DNA of 64,000 bases from positions 35,450 to 99,449 of the forward strand of contig JAOPZS010000134.1 in assembly GCA_025963965.1 (NCBI GenBank), read 5' to 3'. The DNA is from Solirubrobacterales bacterium. GTDB lineage: Bacteria > Actinomycetota > Thermoleophilia > Solirubrobacterales > Solirubrobacteraceae. A program made the position numbers and the translations under genes. The notes beneath the pieces were generated by a model that saw only the letters and a list, made by a program, of their open reading frames with translations, searched no databases and had not been told where the DNA came from. This document shows, piece by piece, positions 51,002 through 59,614 of this stretch (positions are counted from its first letter, which is position 1; each line of letters opens with the position of its first letter).

Positions 51002-54000
51002 ATGTCGAAGCTGCGTAGCTTGTCGCTGCTTGCGGGCACAGTGCTCTGCATGCTGGTGGTGCCGTCGGTCGCCGGCGCCGCGATCACGTCGGTGTTCGGA
51101 GGCACGGTCGCCTGCACGGAACAAGTCGGGGCGAACGCCGGGCAGCGCTGGTGCGGCAACGCGGCGAACACGACCGTCCCGGTCTGGGACGGAACACCTA
51201 TCGATGTTTCGGTGGCGTTCCCGCCGGCGACGGGCGCGGACAACAACTATCCCGTCGTCGGCATGTACCACGGCTGGGGCGGCAGCAAGATCACGCCGTC
51301 GAGTGCCGGCGCGCAGCGCTGGCTGAAACTCGGCTACGCCGTCTTCTCGATCACCGACCGCGGCTGGGGCTCATCGTGCGGGAAACCGTCCTCCCCCGCG
51401 AACTCACTCAAGCCGGCCCCATGCGAACGCGGCTACATCCACCTGCTGAGCAGGCGCTACGAGGTGCGCGACGTGCAGACGCTCCTCGGCAAACTTGCCG
51501 ACGAAACCGTCATCAACCCCCAGCAGATCGGCGCCAACGGCGGCAGCTACGGCGGTGGCATGTCGCTCGAGCTCGGCTCGCTGAAGGACCGGGTCGAACT
51601 GCAGAACGGCGAACTGATCCCATGGGCGAGCCCCGAAGGCAAGCCGATGAAGATCGCCGCGACGGCACCTGAATTCCCGTGGAGTGACATCGCGCAGGCG
51701 CTGCAGCCCAACGGCAGCACGCTCGACTACGTCGAAAACGCCCCCTACAGCGGGATGCTCGGCAACCACCGCTACGGGATCGAAAAGGACAACTGGAACG
51801 CCGGCCTGTTCCTGACGGGCGCCTCGTCCGGCTACTACGCCCCGACAAGCGCCAACGATCCGGAAGCCAACATCCAGAACTGGCACACGTTCAACGGCAC
51901 CGGCGGCCCGTACGACGGCCAGGCGCTGGCGATCCAGCAGGAAGAACAGCTGCCGAACCACAGCGCCTACTACACGAACCTCGCAGAGCCTCCAGCTCCG
52001 GCGATCATGGAGAACGGCTGGAACGACGACCTGTTCCCGGTCGATGAAACCGTCAAGTACTACAACAAGGTCCGCGCGGCCTACCCGAACCAGCCGATGC
52101 AGATGTTCGACTGGGATCTCGGGCACAACCCGCGCTCGGCAACGGCGCTGTCGAGCAGCGACTCGGCAAAGTACGTCGCCGCGCAGAACGCCTGGTTCTC
52201 CTACTACATCAAGGGCGAAGGCTCAGAACCGGCGAACGCCAAGGGTGGCGCGACCGCGATCACGAGCGCTTGCCCGCAGAGCGCAGGCGCCTCCGGGACC
52301 GAGTACAAAGCCGCCAACTGGGCGAGTCTCGCTCCGGGTGAGCTCCGCTACACCAGCGCCGCCGAACAGACCGTCCAGGCTCCCGGCACGGCGACGGCCA
52401 GCGCGTTCACCAGCGGCACGGTCTGCACGACGCAGAACGCGGCCGCGAACCCGTCGGCCGCCGAGTACAAATTCACCGAAGCGCCCGCCGGCGGCTTCAC
52501 ACTGGTCGGGTCGACGACGGTGATCGGCGAAATCTCGACGCCGGGCGCCAATGACCAGCTGATCGCCCGCCTCTACGACGAAAACGTGGTTGCCGGCACC
52601 GAGCAGCTGATCGGCCGCCAGGCCTACCGTCCGCTGAACCCGGGCGAAGGCTTCACCAAGCAGGTCTTCCAGCTGCATCCGCAGGCCTGGAAGGTGGAAG
52701 CGGGGCACGCACTCAAGCTCGAGCTGCTGGTCGCGGACTCGACGTCGTGCACGGGCCTGCTTCCGGCTTGCTATGTGCGCCCGTCCTCCTCGCCGCACTC
52801 GATCGGGGTCAAGAACCTCGAGCTGCGAGTGCCCGCGGCGGACGCTCCGGGCAGCGCCGAAGGAAACGTCAAAACCCCAGCGGCTCCGTACCTGCCGCCG
52901 GGGTACACGCTGGCGCGCAACGAGCGCACCACCGCGCCCGGCCAGCCGCACCTGACGAGCGGCTCGACGCCGAACAAGGACGGCGTGTACACGCTCGGCT
53001 GGTCGGCCTCCGAGGCGGCCACGGCACTCAGCTACACGCTCGAACACAAGAACGCGAGCGGCGGCTGGAGCATCGTCGCGGGCGGGCTGGCGAGCGCCGA
53101 ATACGCGTTCACCGCCGGCACTCCCGAGGCCGAAGGCACTTGGGAATACCGGGTCACGGCGAGCGACGAAGGGCCAGCGTCGGAACCGTCCGAAGCATCG
53201 GCCCCGGTCGTTGTCGACGAGTCCCTGCCCAATGCGCCGATCGTGACCGCTGACCGCCTGCCCGACTACTCCGGCGCGGGCGGTTGGTATTCGAACTCGG
53301 TCACGGTCTCCTTCGCGGGCAACGGCGACCCGGCGCTGTCGGACGGCAGCTCCGGTAGCGGCGTCGACCCCGGCTCCGTGCCGGCGCCGCAGACGTTCTC
53401 CACCGACGGTGCTCACACCGCCGCGGGGACCGTCACCGACAACGCCGGCAACGTCTCGGCGCCCGGTGAACTGGCGGTGCAGGTGGACGCCAGCCCGCCG
53501 AACGTGGAAGTCGGCTGCCCGGCCAGCGCGGTCTACGGCAGCGCCGCGACCGCGACGATCACGGCCTCCGACGGACAGTCGGGCCTGGCCGTGGACCCGA
53601 GCGGCACGGTGCCGATCGACACGAGCACCGTCGGCTCGAGGACGACCTCGGCTACCGCCGTCGACAACGTCGGCCACGGCGCCGAAGCGTCCTGTGTGAC
53701 GACCGTCAAATACAGCCAGGTGATCAGCGGCTCGGTGAAAGGCAAACTGACGATCGGCAAAGGCCAGGGCGTCGAGATCGGTCCCGGCGCGAAAGTCAGC
53801 GGCGCGGTGAAGGTCAAGCCGGGCGGCGCGATCGACGTCGAGGGCGCGACCCTCGCCGGCGGTCTGAGCACGAGCAAAGCGACCGTCGTACGGGTCTGCG
53901 GCGCGAGCGTCTCGGGTCCGACGAAGCTAGTCGCGACGACCGGCCCCGTGACGCTGGGACGCTCCGGCGGCGGATGTCTCGCCTCCTCGTTCTACGGCAA

Positions 54001-54214
54001 CGTCGTCGTCAAATCGACGAGCGGCGCCGTCGTGATCGAAGGGACCTCGCTGGTCGAAGAAAACATGTTCCACGGGTCGCTGAACGTCAGCTCGAACACC
54101 GGCGGGACGACCGTGCGCAACAACTCGGTCAACGGCTCGCTGACGGTCAAGGGCAACAGCGGCACGGTGATCGACACGCCGAACAGCGTCGAAGGAAAGT
54201 CGAAGGTCCAGTAG
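51002..54214 (+). CDS. Large secreted CocE-type hydrolase with Ig-like and beta-solenoid-like C-terminus
   Basis: 1070 residues from ATG 51002, with GAGGAG upstream. Signal peptide (core ~5-24, ending VAGAA). Catalytic alpha/beta domain with YHGWGGSKITP, nucleophile Ser182 in GGSYGGGMSL, acid in NGWNDDLFPVDE and His in DLGHNPRS. A jelly-roll region (~400-640) follows, then Ig/FN3-like modules (~650-905) and a C-terminal Gly/Ser/Val-rich repeat region (~910-1070; KGKLTIGKGQGVEIGPGAKV) resembling a beta-solenoid. It is probably a cell-surface or secreted esterase/peptidase whose C-terminus binds a polymer. Target unknown. Confidence 0.85.
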   Translation: MSKLRSLSLLAGTVLCMLVVPSVAGAAITSVFGGTVACTEQVGANAGQRWCGNAANTTVPVWDGTPIDVSVAFPPATGADNNYPVVGMYHGWGGSKITPSSAGAQRWLKLGYAVFSITDRGWGSSCGKPSSPANSLKPAPCERGYIHLLSRRYEVRDVQTLLGKLADETVINPQQIGANGGSYGGGMSLELGSLKDRVELQNGELIPWASPEGKPMKIAATAPEFPWSDIAQALQPNGSTLDYVENAPYSGMLGNHRYGIEKDNWNAGLFLTGASSGYYAPTSANDPEANIQNWHTFNGTGGPYDGQALAIQQEEQLPNHSAYYTNLAEPPAPAIMENGWNDDLFPVDETVKYYNKVRAAYPNQPMQMFDWDLGHNPRSATALSSSDSAKYVAAQNAWFSYYIKGEGSEPANAKGGATAITSACPQSAGASGTEYKAANWASLAPGELRYTSAAEQTVQAPGTATASAFTSGTVCTTQNAAANPSAAEYKFTEAPAGGFTLVGSTTVIGEISTPGANDQLIARLYDENVVAGTEQLIGRQAYRPLNPGEGFTKQVFQLHPQAWKVEAGHALKLELLVADSTSCTGLLPACYVRPSSSPHSIGVKNLELRVPAADAPGSAEGNVKTPAAPYLPPGYTLARNERTTAPGQPHLTSGSTPNKDGVYTLGWSASEAATALSYTLEHKNASGGWSIVAGGLASAEYAFTAGTPEAEGTWEYRVTASDEGPASEPSEASAPVVVDESLPNAPIVTADRLPDYSGAGGWYSNSVTVSFAGNGDPALSDGSSGSGVDPGSVPAPQTFSTDGAHTAAGTVTDNAGNVSAPGELAVQVDASPPNVEVGCPASAVYGSAATATITASDGQSGLAVDPSGTVPIDTSTVGSRTTSATAVDNVGHGAEASCVTTVKYSQVISGSVKGKLTIGKGQGVEIGPGAKVSGAVKVKPGGAIDVEGATLAGGLSTSKATVVRVCGASVSGPTKLVATTGPVTLGRSGGGCLASSFYGNVVVKSTSGAVVIEGTSLVEENMFHGSLNVSSNTGGTTVRNNSVNGSLTVKGNSGTVIDTPNSVEGKSKVQ

Positions 54215-54224
54215 GAGGGTGCCG

Positions 54225-54252
54225 GGCGGGCGGGGCGACTGCTCCGCCCGCC
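54225..54252 (+). terminator. Hairpin terminator after the large secreted hydrolase
   Basis: A 12-bp stem including one G-U pair (perfect core GGCGGGCGG/CCGCCCGCC) with a GACT loop, 11 bp after the stop. Confidence 0.6.
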
Positions 54253-54298
54253 ACGTCGCTCCGACGGGCCGCTCACCGTCGGTCTTCGCTCGAAGCGA

Positions 54299-54353
54299 CA
54301 GGCCGGCCGCACTGCGCGGGCGAATCCCCCGATCGCCCGCCGCGGCCGGCCTG
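54299..54353. terminator. Long nested hairpin between convergent genes
   Basis: A 12-bp outer stem (54299-54310 with 54342-54353) encloses an 8-bp inner stem (GCGGGCGA 54316-54323 with TCGCCCGC 54333-54340). It is near-palindromic, so it can terminate transcription from both the hydrolase and the pilin gene. Confidence 0.6.
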
Positions 54354-54402
54354 CGGCTTCAATGGCTCGTCCGGGTCCCCCGACCGGCCGAGCGGGCCCC
54401 CA

Positions 54403-54912
54403 TCACCAGCTGCCCGTTTCTCCCTGCGAGCAGCTCTTCACGTTTTTCGGGCTCCGGCAACTACGCCCGACTTCGCCCGCGGTGTTCCTGCTGAGCGTCA
54501 GTTCGGTGCCGTCGGTCGCCTTCGCCGTGACCGAGTATTCGCGGGGCGAATGCGTGGTCGTCGTGACGTAGGCGTGGCTTTCGCTTTTTTCGATCGCGAT
54601 TGCCGGCTCGATCCTGTTCAGTTCCGTCGTCGTGACGCTTTCGTACGAGCCGTCGTTCTCGGCACCGATCGCCTCGGCCGTGACCTGCGCCCCGTGGAGG
54701 AGCTCCTTCGCCGAGACGTCCTTGGCCTTCGCGCTCTGCGAGAGGAACTGCGGGATCGCGATCGCGCACAGCGCGCCGATCATCAGGCAGACGACGAGCA
54801 GCTCGATCAGCGAGTACCCGTCCTGTGCCCTCTCGCGTGGAGGCAGCCCCGGCGTGGATCCAGCGCCCTGCTCGTCTTCAACCCCTGCGTCGTGCAGCCT
54901 TGCAGTCAACAA
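54403..54912 (-). CDS. Type IV pilin-like prepilin
   Basis: 169 residues from TTG 54912, with GGGAGGG 6 nt upstream (TTG 54909 is adjacent). A long ~32-residue leader ends in AQDG, followed by the prepilin motif YSLIELLVVCLMIGALCAIAIP: cleavage after Gly, Glu5 of the mature protein and a hydrophobic N-terminal helix. The remaining domain (AENDGSYESVTTTELNRI, ESHAYVTTTTHSPREYSV in parts) is typical of major pilins and pseudopilins, with two Cys near the C-terminus that could form a disulfide loop. No assembly genes are in the window. A GEMM-like riboswitch lies in the leader, so expression is probably c-di-GMP-controlled. Confidence 0.88.
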   Translation of the reverse strand: MLTARLHDAGVEDEQGAGSTPGLPPRERAQDGYSLIELLVVCLMIGALCAIAIPQFLSQSAKAKDVSAKELLHGAQVTAEAIGAENDGSYESVTTTELNRIEPAIAIEKSESHAYVTTTTHSPREYSVTAKATDGTELTLSRNTAGEVGRSCRSPKNVKSCSQGETGSW

Positions 54913-54917
54913 CTCGA

Positions 54918-55010
54918 ACCCTCCCTGGCGGTTACCTGGCGGTCGAGCTGTCTCTGGGGCGAGACCTCTGACTTTGCGCCCCCGTCTCGCGACGGGTTTG
55001 CCCTTTGCAG
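54918..55010 (-). promoter_or_regulatory. Cyclic di-GMP-I (GEMM) riboswitch candidate upstream of pilin
   Basis: Minus-strand RNA reads AAAGGGCAAACC, then a 6-bp hairpin CCCGUC-GCGA-GACGGG (GNRA tetraloop, 54981-54996), then GGCGCAAAGUC, a second arm with a GUCUC/GAGAC hairpin, and CCAGGUAACC before the ribosome-binding site. This follows the GEMM-I order: GGGCAAACC, GNRA-capped hairpin, GGGACGCAAAGCC, second hairpin, GGUNACC closing strand. The 3' end abuts the GGGAGGG Shine-Dalgarno, so ligand binding could control translation or termination. Confidence 0.78.
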
Positions 55011-55034
55011 TTTCTTTTCGGTGGTGTGATGCCG

Positions 55035-55062
55035 AGTGTACGGACGCTCTCAACGACCGCAA
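55035..55062 (-). promoter_or_regulatory. Probable promoter of the riboswitch-pilin transcript
   Basis: On the minus strand TTGCGG (55057-55062), 16-bp spacer, TACACT (55035-55040). The predicted start lies ~20 nt before the conserved riboswitch core. Confidence 0.45.
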
Positions 55063-55160
55063 CCAAACTCGACGTATGTACTAGAGGCTCCGGGCGGTCT
55101 CTCCCGTGCGCCCCCATCAGAAGGTCGGCGCCTGCGGCGATTGCCGCCCCCGGTTCGGGG

Positions 55161-55166
55161 TAGATT
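55161..55166 (+). promoter_or_regulatory. -10 box TAGATT for the formate dehydrogenase operon
   Basis: TAGATT lies 7 nt before GTG 55174; no Shine-Dalgarno sequence. The operon mRNA would be leaderless. Confidence 0.55.
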
Positions 55167-55173
55167 TGGCGTC

Positions 55174-55461
55174 GTGACGACGCGCGCGCAGGTTCTCGAG
55201 CTGCTCGATCAGGGGCACACCTACGAGACGGCCGCGCGCGAGCTGCGCATCCCCGCAGGCCAGGCCTACATGATCGCCACGGGACTGCCGGCGGACGGCA
55301 GCGACGCGCCGAGCCCGGAGGAGCTCGCCGAGAAGCCGGTGCTGCCGGGCAGCTCCCAGCAGCTCGTCAACCCGCCTCCTTTCAACCCGACCCGCAAGCA
55401 GCACGTGATCGACTGGGTGCGCCGGCGGGCCGAGCGCGACCTGCGCGCCCCGAGCCGATGA
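55174..55461 (+). CDS. Small HTH-like protein heading the formate dehydrogenase operon
   Basis: 95 residues from GTG 55174. The N-terminal half (VLELLDQGHTYETAARELRIPAGQAYMIATG, in parts) looks like a helix-turn-helix in which ELRIPAGQAYMIAT would be the recognition unit. The C-terminal part is Pro-rich, then basic (RKQHVIDWVRRRAERD). The stop overlaps the ATG of the catalytic subunit (ATGA), so it is co-translated with the enzyme. It may be a regulator or an assembly factor; no named family was recognised. Confidence 0.7.
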   Translation: MTTRAQVLELLDQGHTYETAARELRIPAGQAYMIATGLPADGSDAPSPEELAEKPVLPGSSQQLVNPPPFNPTRKQHVIDWVRRRAERDLRAPSR

Positions 55462-58400
55462 CGCCGTCTCCCGGCGACTGGCCGCTGCTGCGCCAGCTGC
55501 GCGGTGAGGATCGGATGGGGCGGGGAGCGGCGGCGCGTTCGAGGCATACCGCAGGGCTGACGCCCCGCACGGCCGCAGCCGACCGCGTCGTCAAGTCCGT
55601 CTGCCCGTACTGCGCGGTCGGGTGCGCACAGAACCTGTACGTCAAGGACGACCGCGTGGTCCAGATCGAGGGCGACCCCGACGCCCCTCACAGCCGCGGC
55701 CGGCTCTGCCCGAAGGGGTCGGCGACGCTGCAGCTGACGACGGGCGAGGCCCGTGAGCGCCACGTCCTCTACCGCCCTCCGCACGGCGCCGACTGGGAGC
55801 GCCTCGATCTCCAGACGGCGATGGACATGGTGGCCGACAAATTCGTCGCGACGCGTCGCGAGGGCTGGGAGTGGGAACGCGACGGCAAGCGCACGCGCCG
55901 CTGCATGAGCATCGCGGCGCTCGGCGGCGCCACGCTGGACAACGAGGAGAACTACCTGATCAAGAAGTTCCTGACCTCCGCCGGAGTCATCCAGATCGAG
56001 AACCAGGCCCGCGTCTGCCACAGCTCGACGGTCGTCGGGCTCGGCACCTCCTTCGGTCGCGGCGCCTCGAGCACGCTGCCCGGGGACCTGCAGAACTCCG
56101 ACCTGATCGTGCTGGAGGGGTCGAACATGGCAGAGGCCCACCCGGTCGCCTACCAGTGGGTGATGGAGGCCAAGGCGCGCGGGGCCACCGTCATCCATGT
56201 TGATCCGCACTACAGCCGCACGAGCGCCCTGGCCGACATGTTCGTGCCGCTGCGGGCCGGAACCGACATCGCCTTCCTCGGCGGGATCATCAACCACGTC
56301 CTCCAGACCGACTCCGACTTCCGCGAGTACGTGCTGGCCTACACCAACGCTCCGACCATCGTCCGCGAGGAGTTCGAGGACGCCGGTCCCGACGGGATCT
56401 TCTCCGGCTTCGACCCCGAGAAGGGGAAATACGACCCGTCGAGCTGGCAGTACGACGGCGCCTTCGTCGCCGCGGCGGCCGGTCAGCGCGACCTCGAGGG
56501 CAACGTCGAGGGGCTCGCCGACGAGGGCGAGGGTCGCGACGAAGCCGCTGCGCGCGAACAGCCGAAGCTCGACATGACGCTCGAGCATCCTCGCTGTGTC
56601 TGGCAGATCCTCAAGCGCCACTACGCGACGTACACGCCGGAGATGGTCGAACGGATCTGCGGCGTGCCCCAGGACGTGTTCGCGGAGGTGTGCCGTCTGT
56701 TCGTGGAGAACTCCGGTCGGGAGCGCACGACCGCGTTCGTCCACGGCGTCGGCTGGACGCAGCACACGATCGGCTCGCAGTACATCCGAGCCGCGTCGAT
56801 GCTCCAGCTGCTGCTCGGCAACATGGGCCGTCCCGGCGGCGGCGTGATGGCGATGCGCGGGCACGCCTCGATCCAGGGGTCGAGCGACATCCCGACGCTG
56901 TTCGACACGCTGCCGGGCTACATCCCGATGCCCAACGCCCACCGTCATGAGGACCTCGACGAGTTCGTCGCTACGACGTCCGCCAGGCGAGGCTTCTGGG
57001 GGAACCTCCGCGACTACACGGTGAGCCTGCTGAAGGCATGGTGGGGACCCGCGGCGACATCCGAGAACGACTACTGCTTCGGATACGTGCCCCGCCTGAC
57101 CGGCAGCCACTCGACCTACGACACCGTCATGGAGCAGATCAAAGGGACCGTCAAGGGCTACTTCCTGTTCGGCGAGAACCCGGCGGTGGGCTCGGCGAAC
57201 ACGCGCATGCAGCGACTGGGCATGTCAAAGCTCGACTGGCTCGTCGTGCGCGACTTCTCCCTGATCGAGAGCGCGACCTGGTGGAAGGACGGCCCGGAGA
57301 TCGAGACCGGTGAGATGCGCACCGAGGACATCGGCACGGAGGTGTTCTTCTTCCCGGCCGCGGCGCACATCGAGAAGGAGGGCACTTTCACGAACACGCA
57401 GCGGATGCTGCAGTGGCACCACAAGGGCCAGGACCCCTGCGAGGAGCAGCGCAGCGACCTGTGGTTCATGTATCACCTCGGCAAGCGCATCCGGGAACGG
57501 CTCGCGGGCTCGCACGATGAGATGGACCGCCCCGTGCTCGAGCTGACGTGGGACTACCCGACCGAGGGCGAGCACGAGGAGCCGACCGCCGAGGCGGTGC
57601 TGGCCGAGATCAGCGGCTGGAATGCCGAAGGCGAGTTCCTCGGCGGCTACACCGAGCTGAAGGACGACGGGTCGACCTCGTGCGGCTGCTGGATCTACTC
57701 CGGGTGCTACGCCGAGGGCGTCAACCAGACAGCCCGGCGCAAGCCGGCGCGCGAGCAGAACTGGACGGGGCCGGAGTGGGCGTGGGCGTGGCCGATGAAC
57801 CGGCGGATCCTCTACAACCGCGCATCGGCCGATCCCGAGGGGCGGCCATGGAGCGAGCGAAAGGCGCTCGTCTGGTGGGACGAGGAGCAGGGCAAGTGGA
57901 CCGGTCACGACACCCCCGACTTCGAGGCGGACAAGCCTCCGAGCTACCGGCCGTCCCCCGACGCGGCAGGACCCGATGCGATCTCCGGGGCGACGCCGTT
58001 CATCATGCAGGCCGACGGGCGCGGCTGGCTCTACGCACCCTCCGGTGTCGCCGACGGACCGATGCCGACCCACTACGAGCCGCAGGACTCGCCCGTGCGC
58101 AACCGCCTTCACGAGCACCAGCGCAACCCGGCCCGCCAGACCTACGCGCACGAGAACAACCGCTACCACCCCGGTCCCGGCGAGCCGGGTGAGGGCGTCT
58201 ACCCGTTCGTCGTCACGACCTACCGGCTGACCGAGCACTTCACGGCCGGAGGCATGAGCCGCTGGACGCCCTACCTGTCCGAGCTGCAGCCCGAGTTCTT
58301 CTGCGAGGTCTCCCCCGAGCTCGCCGCCGAGCGGGGCCTCGAGCACGCCGGCTGGGCGATGCTCGTGAGCGCTCGAGGTGTGATCGAGGCGCGCGTGATG

Positions 58401-58676
58401 GTCACCGACCGGATGACGCCGCTGCGGGTCGACGGCCGCACGATCCATCAGATCGGGATGCCCTACCACTGGGGGGCCAACGGCTACTCCAAAGGCGACT
58501 CGATGAACGAACTGTCCTCGATGGCGCTCGATCCGAGCTCTCACATCCAGGAGGTGAAGGCGCTGACCGTCGACATCCGCCCCGGTCGACGCCCGCGCGG
58601 CCCCGCGCGCCAGGAGCTCGTGCGCGAGTACCGCGAGCGAGCCGGCATCACGGAGATGACGGGGATGGCGCCGTGA
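55458..58676 (+). CDS. fdhA: Formate dehydrogenase major subunit (bis-MGD molybdo/tungsto-enzyme, FDH-N type)
   Basis: 1072 residues. An Fe-S motif Cys49-x2-Cys52-x3-Cys56-x27-Cys84 begins the bis-MGD oxidoreductase fold. The metal ligand is Cys187 in ARVCHSSTV, encoded by TGC (not TGA), followed by the conserved His188. Regions such as GYFLFGENPAVGSANT, RDFSLIESATWWKDGPEI and FFFPAAAHIEKEGTFTNTQRMLQWH (in parts) match FDH-N/FDH-O alpha subunits. It oxidises formate to CO2. No twin-arginine signal is evident, so the active site may face the cytoplasm. It overlaps its Fe-S partner gene (GTGA). Confidence 0.92.
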   Translation: MTPSPGDWPLLRQLRGEDRMGRGAAARSRHTAGLTPRTAAADRVVKSVCPYCAVGCAQNLYVKDDRVVQIEGDPDAPHSRGRLCPKGSATLQLTTGEARERHVLYRPPHGADWERLDLQTAMDMVADKFVATRREGWEWERDGKRTRRCMSIAALGGATLDNEENYLIKKFLTSAGVIQIENQARVCHSSTVVGLGTSFGRGASSTLPGDLQNSDLIVLEGSNMAEAHPVAYQWVMEAKARGATVIHVDPHYSRTSALADMFVPLRAGTDIAFLGGIINHVLQTDSDFREYVLAYTNAPTIVREEFEDAGPDGIFSGFDPEKGKYDPSSWQYDGAFVAAAAGQRDLEGNVEGLADEGEGRDEAAAREQPKLDMTLEHPRCVWQILKRHYATYTPEMVERICGVPQDVFAEVCRLFVENSGRERTTAFVHGVGWTQHTIGSQYIRAASMLQLLLGNMGRPGGGVMAMRGHASIQGSSDIPTLFDTLPGYIPMPNAHRHEDLDEFVATTSARRGFWGNLRDYTVSLLKAWWGPAATSENDYCFGYVPRLTGSHSTYDTVMEQIKGTVKGYFLFGENPAVGSANTRMQRLGMSKLDWLVVRDFSLIESATWWKDGPEIETGEMRTEDIGTEVFFFPAAAHIEKEGTFTNTQRMLQWHHKGQDPCEEQRSDLWFMYHLGKRIRERLAGSHDEMDRPVLELTWDYPTEGEHEEPTAEAVLAEISGWNAEGEFLGGYTELKDDGSTSCGCWIYSGCYAEGVNQTARRKPAREQNWTGPEWAWAWPMNRRILYNRASADPEGRPWSERKALVWWDEEQGKWTGHDTPDFEADKPPSYRPSPDAAGPDAISGATPFIMQADGRGWLYAPSGVADGPMPTHYEPQDSPVRNRLHEHQRNPARQTYAHENNRYHPGPGEPGEGVYPFVVTTYRLTEHFTAGGMSRWTPYLSELQPEFFCEVSPELAAERGLEHAGWAMLVSARGVIEARVMVTDRMTPLRVDGRTIHQIGMPYHWGANGYSKGDSMNELSSMALDPSSHIQEVKALTVDIRPGRRPRGPARQELVREYRERAGITEMTGMAP

Positions 58677-59614
58677 GCAGCGGCGCCGACGGATCCGCGA
58701 ACGGGAAGGCGAGCCCGGCCGTCAGCGACAGCGGCGACGTGCTGGGAGTCCTGCTCGGCGGCGCCGACCCGGCCGGCTCGGCGGGCTGGCAGGAGCACCC
58801 GCCGCGGATGGGCTTCTTCACGGACACGTCGCTGTGCATCGGCTGCAAGGCCTGTGAGGTCGCCTGCAAGGAGTGGAACCAGGTGCCCGAGGACGGGCTC
58901 AACTGGACCGGGCACTCGCACGACAACAGCGAGCGCCTGGGCGCGGACACCTGGCGGCACGTCGCGTTCGTCGAGCAGCGCGTGAAGGTGGGCAACCACG
59001 AGCCGAACTTCCAGCGTGCCCCGTCGGCGGGGGGCGAGGGCGAGGACGGCTTCCGCTGGCTGATGGCCTCGGACGTGTGCAAGCACTGCACGCACGCGGC
59101 GTGCCTCGATGTCTGCCCGACCGGTGCGATCTTCCGCACGGAGTTCGGAACGGTGGTCGTGCAGGCGGACGTCTGCAATGGCTGCGGCTACTGCGTGCCC
59201 GCGTGCCCCTATGGCGTGCTCGACAAGCGCGAGGAGGACGGGCGCATCTTCAAGTGCACGCTGTGCTACGACCGTCTCGGCGTCGGGCAGGAGCCGGCCT
59301 GCGCCAAGGCCTGTCCGACCGACTCGATCCAGTTCGGCGAGGTCGATGAGCTGCGCGAGCGCGCCGCCGGCCGGGTCGAGCAGCTGCACGAGGTGGGCGT
59401 CGTCGAGGCCCGCCTGTACGGCCACGATCCCGACGACGGGGTCGGCGGCGACGGCGCCTTCTTCCTGCTCCTCGACGAGCCGGAGGTGTACGGGCTGCCG
59501 CCGGACCCGATCGTGACGACGCGCGACCTGCCAGAGATGTGGAAGCGGGTGGGCATCGCCGCCGGGGGCCTGCTGGCCGGCGCCGCTGCCTGCTTCGCGG
59601 GCGCGAGGCGATGA
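58673..59614 (+). CDS. fdhB: Formate dehydrogenase Fe-S electron-transfer subunit
   Basis: 313 residues from GTG 58673. Four ferredoxin-like clusters: CIGCKACEVAC, CKHCTHAACLDVC, CNGCGYCVPAC and CTLC...CAKAC, the pattern of FdnH/HybA-type beta subunits. An N-terminal ~40-residue extension is low complexity. A C-terminal hydrophobic segment (MWKRVGIAAGGLLAGAAACF, ~290-309) may be the membrane anchor seen in FdnH. It passes electrons from the catalytic subunit to the membrane subunit. ATGA overlap with the next gene. Confidence 0.93.
   Translation: MSSGADGSANGKASPAVSDSGDVLGVLLGGADPAGSAGWQEHPPRMGFFTDTSLCIGCKACEVACKEWNQVPEDGLNWTGHSHDNSERLGADTWRHVAFVEQRVKVGNHEPNFQRAPSAGGEGEDGFRWLMASDVCKHCTHAACLDVCPTGAIFRTEFGTVVVQADVCNGCGYCVPACPYGVLDKREEDGRIFKCTLCYDRLGVGQEPACAKACPTDSIQFGEVDELRERAAGRVEQLHEVGVVEARLYGHDPDDGVGGDGAFFLLLDEPEVYGLPPDPIVTTRDLPEMWKRVGIAAGGLLAGAAACFAGARR

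Noticed and set aside
53974-55029. 351-residue plus-strand frame covering the pilin and riboswitch region
   Set aside because: Arg/Asp-rich shadow frame without motifs; the minus strand has an unmistakable prepilin signal and riboswitch elements.
56016-56018. Possible selenocysteine codon at the metal-ligand position of the formate dehydrogenase
   Set aside because: The codon is TGC (Cys), so there is no selenocysteine and no need for a SECIS element.
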